NCBI RefSeq assembly: GCF_003076455.1
Contig: NZ_CP020918.1
Span: 2,170,001 to 2,234,000, forward strand
DNA from: Flavobacterium faecale
GTDB taxonomy: Bacteria; Bacteroidota; Bacteroidia; Flavobacteriales; Flavobacteriaceae
Reading direction: 5' to 3'
DNA: 64,000 nt
Each line of letters begins with the position of its first letter. Position 1 is the first letter of the stretch. The position numbers and the translations under genes are program-made. Below are positions 60,856-64,000 of the stretch, piece after piece. The notes under the pieces are model-generated. The model saw only the letters and a list, made by a program, of their open reading frames with translations, made no database searches and had not been told where the DNA came from.

Positions 60856-61751
60856 AAATAAATATTATAAATAGAATTAATGGTCTGAGAGTCCAAAGAA
60901 CTATCTGTTTGTGTTTGAATAAAATGACGTTTAAAAGCCATGATAGCCGCATTTAAATTTGTAGTATCGTAACCAATAATACGTAGCGCTTGTTCCACAT
61001 TGAAATTTTCAGGAGCCGTTGGTAAAATTTCGTCTACCCATAATCCAAAACCATTTTCTGCCAGTGTTTTCCAAGGGAAAAGTGAACTAGGATCGATTTT
61101 TCGAGTAGGAGCAATGTCTGAATGCCCTATCACATTCTCTCTCGGTATTCCAAATTCCGATTGTAGTCTTTTAAGCAAAGCCATTAAACTAGATATCTGT
61201 GCCTCAGAGAAAGGTTCACTTCCGTTATTATCCAGTTCAATTCCAATAGAACAAGAGTTAATATCTTTGATTTTTCCCCAAGATCCATTCCCTGCATGCC
61301 ATGCACGCAAGTAATCGTTCAGCATTTGTACCACACGTCCGTCATCGCCTATTACATAATGTGCACTTACTTGTGTCCTCGTAAGGGTAAAGGTGTGAAT
61401 GGTTTGCTCAATAGAATCCTGCGCCGTATGGTGCAAAATAATCATGTTCGGTTTTCTTAAATTAAAATTTACCGTTCCAATCCATTCTGTTTTCTGGCCG
61501 TTATTTAGTGTTTTTGCACCAATATCCGTAATTGCTTCACTAAACTTGTACAACACTTTGCTGTATGATGTATCAATGGTAATTACTGTTTTTGTCACTA
61601 CAGGTAGTGGTTTCGGCTCGTGATCTGCTATTTGTTCTTTTAAAACCTTTACTTTCTCCATGTAAATCTTGTCAGTCTCCTTATGCGGATTTTTGGTAGC
61701 ACAAGAGGCAAACATGATAATGGTGGCTAAAGAGAATAGTATATTTTTCAT
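60846..61751 (-). CDS. N-acetylmuramoyl-L-alanine amidase lipoprotein (Ami_2 type)
   Basis: The 301-residue protein has a lipobox ending at Cys17 (LATIIMFASC). The AmpD-like amidase core has zinc ligands in ILHHTAQ (first His), VIGHSDIAPTRKIDPSSLFP (second His and Asp) and the SAHYVIGDDGRVVQM and AWHAGNGSW blocks. It cleaves the bond between muramic acid and L-Ala of peptidoglycan. The lipoprotein signal points to a periplasmic face of the membrane. A C-terminal part (IIGYDTTNLNAAIMAFKRHF) resembles the peptidoglycan-binding helical domain often fused to such amidases. Confidence 0.93.
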   Translation of the reverse strand: MKNILFSLATIIMFASCATKNPHKETDKIYMEKVKVLKEQIADHEPKPLPVVTKTVITIDTSYSKVLYKFSEAITDIGAKTLNNGQKTEWIGTVNFNLRKPNMIILHHTAQDSIEQTIHTFTLTRTQVSAHYVIGDDGRVVQMLNDYLRAWHAGNGSWGKIKDINSCSIGIELDNNGSEPFSEAQISSLMALLKRLQSEFGIPRENVIGHSDIAPTRKIDPSSLFPWKTLAENGFGLWVDEILPTAPENFNVEQALRIIGYDTTNLNAAIMAFKRHFIQTQTDSSLDSQTINSIYNIYLKS

Positions 61752-61782
61752 TGGTAAAGGTGCAATTGCTAGGAATAATTAT

Positions 61783-62259
61783 TTAATCTCTTCGTTTTCT
61801 CTTTTTAGATGCAGGCTTTTGTTGCACCCATTTCTTATATAATTCTTTTTGGTCAGGATTTAAATACTCATTTATTTTTCGAGTTGTAATTTCGCTTAGA
61901 GCTTCAATTTCTTTTACTTTTTGTTCCTGTCCTACTTTTTCATCTTTAATAATGATTCCTTGCTCACGAATGCTTTCTTTCAAAACATTTCCAATCGCAA
62001 TTTCTTGCAAGGCATCGAGTTTTAATTCCGGAGTCATTTTTTTCATGATTTCGCCAACCGTAACTTCCACCGGAATTTCTTTTGGTTTATCCGGTGTACT
62101 TGGTATCTGCGAATCTCTATTCATTCGACCACTTCCATTACTACTTCCGTAACCACCTCCACCGTAACCACCATTATTTCCGTATCCATATTGCGCATTG
62201 GCAGTACCTACGGTTAAAAATAAAACTATAATAAAAAATAAAGATTTCAATTTCATCAT
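61783..62259 (-). CDS. Exported Gly-rich protein of unknown function
   Basis: The 158-residue protein has a signal peptide (LKSLFFIIVLFLTVGTANAQ). A Gly/Tyr/Asn-rich stretch (residues 23-42, YGYGNNGGYGGGGYGSSNGS) comes next. The C-terminal half is helical and charged (GEIMKKMTPELKLDALQEIA to KKWVQQKP), ending in a basic KKRKRRD tail. It resembles a Spy/CpxP-like periplasmic helper in layout, but I do not recognise the family. It sits 31 bp from the amidase gene on the same strand. Confidence 0.75.
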   Translation of the reverse strand: MMKLKSLFFIIVLFLTVGTANAQYGYGNNGGYGGGGYGSSNGSGRMNRDSQIPSTPDKPKEIPVEVTVGEIMKKMTPELKLDALQEIAIGNVLKESIREQGIIIKDEKVGQEQKVKEIEALSEITTRKINEYLNPDQKELYKKWVQQKPASKKRKRRD

Positions 62260-62312
62260 TGTTGTTGTTTTAGATAGTAATAAGCTAGTATAAAGGTAGC
62301 ATAAAAGTAGTA

Positions 62313-63626
62313 TTAAGCTGGTTCACCATAAAGATCAAATTCAGTCGCATCTGTAATTTTAATCATAGCAAATTCACCTGTTTTTAAATAATGTAATGAG
62401 GCATCAATCAAAACTTCATTATCAACATCAGGACTATCAAATTCGGTTCTACCCACAAAGTGTTGTCCTTCTTTTCGATCAATAATACATTTGAACACTT
62501 GTCCCACCTTCTCTTGGTTCAAATCCCAAGAAATTTGAGATTGTAATTCCATGATTTCATTGGCACGTTCTTGTTTTACAGTATCGGGTACATCATCCTC
62601 AAGTAAATAAGCATGCGTATTTTCCTCATGAGAGTAGGCAAAACAACCCATACGATCAAATTTCATTTCTTGTACCCAGTCTTTCAATATATTAAAATCC
62701 TCTTGCGTTTCTCCAGGATATCCAACGATCAATGTTGTTCTAATAGCCATTCCAGGAACTGCCGCTCTAAAGTCTTTCAACAATTGAGTTGTTTTTGCTT
62801 GAGTAGTTCCACGACGCATCGATTTCAAAACAGAGTCTGAAATATGTTGCAACGGAATATCAATATAGTTACAAATCTTTGGTTCGCGTTTCATTAACTC
62901 CAATACATCCATCGGGAAACCAGTAGGGAAGGCGTAATGCAAACGAATCCATTCAATTCCTTCAACTGCAGCTAACCCTTCAAGTAATTCGGCTAAATTT
63001 CTTTTTTTGTATATATCAAGACCATAATAAGTCAAATCTTGAGCAATCAAAATCAATTCTTTTACACCGTCTCTTGCAAGACCTTGTGCTTCTTTAACTA
63101 ATTTTTCTATTGGTTGCGACACGTGTTTACCACGCATCAACGGAATCGCACAAAAACTACAAGGTCTATCACATCCTTCTGCAATTTTTAGATAGGCATA
63201 GTTTTTTGGAGTAGTGGTCAAACGTTCTCCCAAAAGTTCGTGTTTGTAATCCGCTCCTAATGCTTTCAATAATTGAGGCAATTCTGTAGTTCCAAAAAAC
63301 TGGTCCACATTCGGAATCTCTTTTTCCAAATCAGGTCGGTAGCGTTCAGATAAACATCCGGTCACAAAAACCTTGTCAACCAATCCCTTTTCTTTTTTGT
63401 CTGCATATTCAAGAATCATATTTACAGATTCTGCTTTAGCGTTGTCTATAAATCCGCAGGTATTGATTACAATAATATTTCCTTCGGTTTCAGCTGGAGC
63501 TTCATGTTCAACTTCTTTACCATTGGCGCGAAGTTGTCCCATAAGGACTTCACTATCGTATATATTTTTTGAACACCCTAAAGTGATAACGTTGATTTTG
63601 TTCTTTTTTAAAGACTTCGTTCTCAT
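62313..63626 (-). CDS. rimO: Ribosomal protein S12 methylthiotransferase RimO
   Basis: The 437-residue protein has three parts. The N-terminal UPF0004 domain has cluster Cys in VITLGCSKN, INTCGFID and VTGCLSERY. The radical SAM core has CX3CX2C in GCDRPCSFCAIPLMRGKHVS. The C-terminal TRAM domain is from about 375 (GQVFKCIIDRKEGQHFVGRT). The LGCSKN start distinguishes RimO from MiaB. It adds a methylthio group to an Asp of S12 in the 30S subunit. The promoter box is at 63646. Confidence 0.95.
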   Translation of the reverse strand: MRTKSLKKNKINVITLGCSKNIYDSEVLMGQLRANGKEVEHEAPAETEGNIIVINTCGFIDNAKAESVNMILEYADKKEKGLVDKVFVTGCLSERYRPDLEKEIPNVDQFFGTTELPQLLKALGADYKHELLGERLTTTPKNYAYLKIAEGCDRPCSFCAIPLMRGKHVSQPIEKLVKEAQGLARDGVKELILIAQDLTYYGLDIYKKRNLAELLEGLAAVEGIEWIRLHYAFPTGFPMDVLELMKREPKICNYIDIPLQHISDSVLKSMRRGTTQAKTTQLLKDFRAAVPGMAIRTTLIVGYPGETQEDFNILKDWVQEMKFDRMGCFAYSHEENTHAYLLEDDVPDTVKQERANEIMELQSQISWDLNQEKVGQVFKCIIDRKEGQHFVGRTEFDSPDVDNEVLIDASLHYLKTGEFAMIKITDATEFDLYGEPA

Positions 63627-63645
63627 AAATTTGTAAATTGGAGTG

Positions 63646-63653
63646 CAAAATTA
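63646..63653 (-). promoter_or_regulatory. -7 box TAATTTTG for rimO
   Basis: Exact TAnnTTTG match on the minus strand, 19 nt before the ATG at 63626. Confidence 0.5.
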
Positions 63654-63714
63654 CGTTTTTTTATCCAAACCGCATTAAGTTAGCTGCGTTTTAGGTAGTT
63701 TTTAGGAGCTATTT

Positions 63715-63778
63715 CCTGCTGTCCGCTGTATCTCTTGTTCCGCTATCGCTCCACAAGAGGATGCCGCTTCCATCAGGG
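63715..63778 (+). repeat. Dispersed intergenic repeat, copy C
   Basis: It has GCTGTCCGCTGTATC, CTTGTTCCGCTATCGCTCC, ACAAGAGGATGCCGCTTCC and ATC, the same blocks in the same order as copies A and B, here without an insertion. It lies between rimO and the right-edge gene. Confidence 0.8.
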
Positions 63779-63786
63779 CTAAAAAA

Positions 63787-63814
63787 AATCCGTCTCAAAT
63801 ACATGAAACGGATT
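63787..63814 (-). terminator. Terminator of the right-edge gene
   Basis: A 7-bp stem AATCCGT/ACGGATT extended by CTCA with TGAA, and an A-run at 63779-63786 that becomes a T-run on the minus strand. Confidence 0.75.
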
Positions 63815-63834
63815 CATTACGATATTCTAAAATA

Positions 63835-64000
63835 TTACAATTCAAATAATAAGCTCAAGGAAACTGTATCTGTTTTTGTATTTATTTTTGCACCATCAGT
63901 AAACCCTTGCGAAAAGAAGCCTTGTTGCGTATTGCGTTGTGTATTTGCATAAGCCAAATCCAATTTAGTAGATCCAAAGTTATAGCCAATTCCAGCAGAA
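63835..64000 (-). CDS. C-terminal part of a probable OmpP1/FadL-type outer-membrane protein
   Basis: The minus-strand frame is open from the window edge to TAA at 63835-63837. It reads AGIGYNFGSTKLDLAYANTQ, then RNTQQGFFSQGFTDGAKINT, then KTDTVSLSLLFEL. Alternating strands and a final TVSLSLLFEL suggest the last strands of an outer-membrane barrel, as in FadL/OmpP1-type hydrophobic-compound transporters. The start is outside the window. Confidence 0.55.
   Translation of the reverse strand, partial: SAGIGYNFGSTKLDLAYANTQRNTQQGFFSQGFTDGAKINTKTDTVSLSLLFEL

Overview
The window is low-GC DNA from a member of the Bacteroidota, most likely a Flavobacterium or close relative. The evidence is type IX secretion (T9SS) C-terminal sorting domains of both type A and type B, a SusC/SusD pair under an ECF sigma/FecR switch, SprB-type adhesin repeats, a bacillithiol gene (bshC), an OmpL-like porin, and many exact copies of the Bacteroidota -7 promoter box TAnnTTTG just upstream of genes. 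No rRNA, tRNA or CRISPR array was seen.

Layout. 1-5234: a tight cluster of four exported proteins. Three have phage-tail-fibre-like or lectin-like features, one of them with 282-bp tandem repeats, and the last carries a T9SS type B sorting domain. 5407-10399: an unusual zinc-ribbon/SDR protein, a T9SS type A protein and a CDGSH iron-sulfur protein. 10661-17405: an AT-rich acyltransferase, an ABC-F ATPase, a secreted protein, a family 2 glycosyltransferase and a lipoyl E2 acyltransferase. 17523-19275: a complete IS1182-like element with 15-bp terminal repeats and an 8-bp target duplication, inserted in one copy of a dispersed intergenic repeat. 19510-28687: mostly housekeeping genes (exonuclease, FAH-family hydrolase, Hpt protein, cinA, rpmB, rpmG, a DUF4295 protein, ftsY, a DUF721 protein, ndk, bshC) plus small membrane proteins and a lipoprotein.

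29124-38554: a nutrient-uptake locus on the minus strand, in the order sigma factor, FecR anti-sigma, SusC transducer, SusD, zinc metallohydrolase lipoprotein, DUF4302 lipoprotein. The first three form a cell-surface signalling relay, and the rest are the surface binding and processing machinery. 39203-47649: a 2464-residue SprB-like T9SS adhesin with 19 repeats, and a frameshifted IS630 element lying between it and its apparent promoter. 47843-51246: a two-gene operon of a GH63-type glucosidase and a glucose 1-dehydrogenase-like SDR. 51437-53944: a second T9SS type B protein sharing C-terminal modules with the giant adhesin. 54110-57309: a B12-binding-type radical SAM protein with an in-gene heptamer repeat, then an aldo/keto reductase. 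57822-64000: an OmpL-like porin, a succinate-semialdehyde dehydrogenase-like enzyme, an amidase lipoprotein, a Gly-rich exported protein, rimO, and the 3' end of a probable FadL/OmpP1-type outer-membrane protein.

The most interesting places are the giant adhesin cut off from its promoter by IS630, the tail-fibre-like exported operon at the left edge, the SDR lacking its catalytic tyrosine, the heptamer tract inside the radical SAM gene, and the dispersed intergenic repeat family. All functional calls come from reading motifs by eye; no database search was run.
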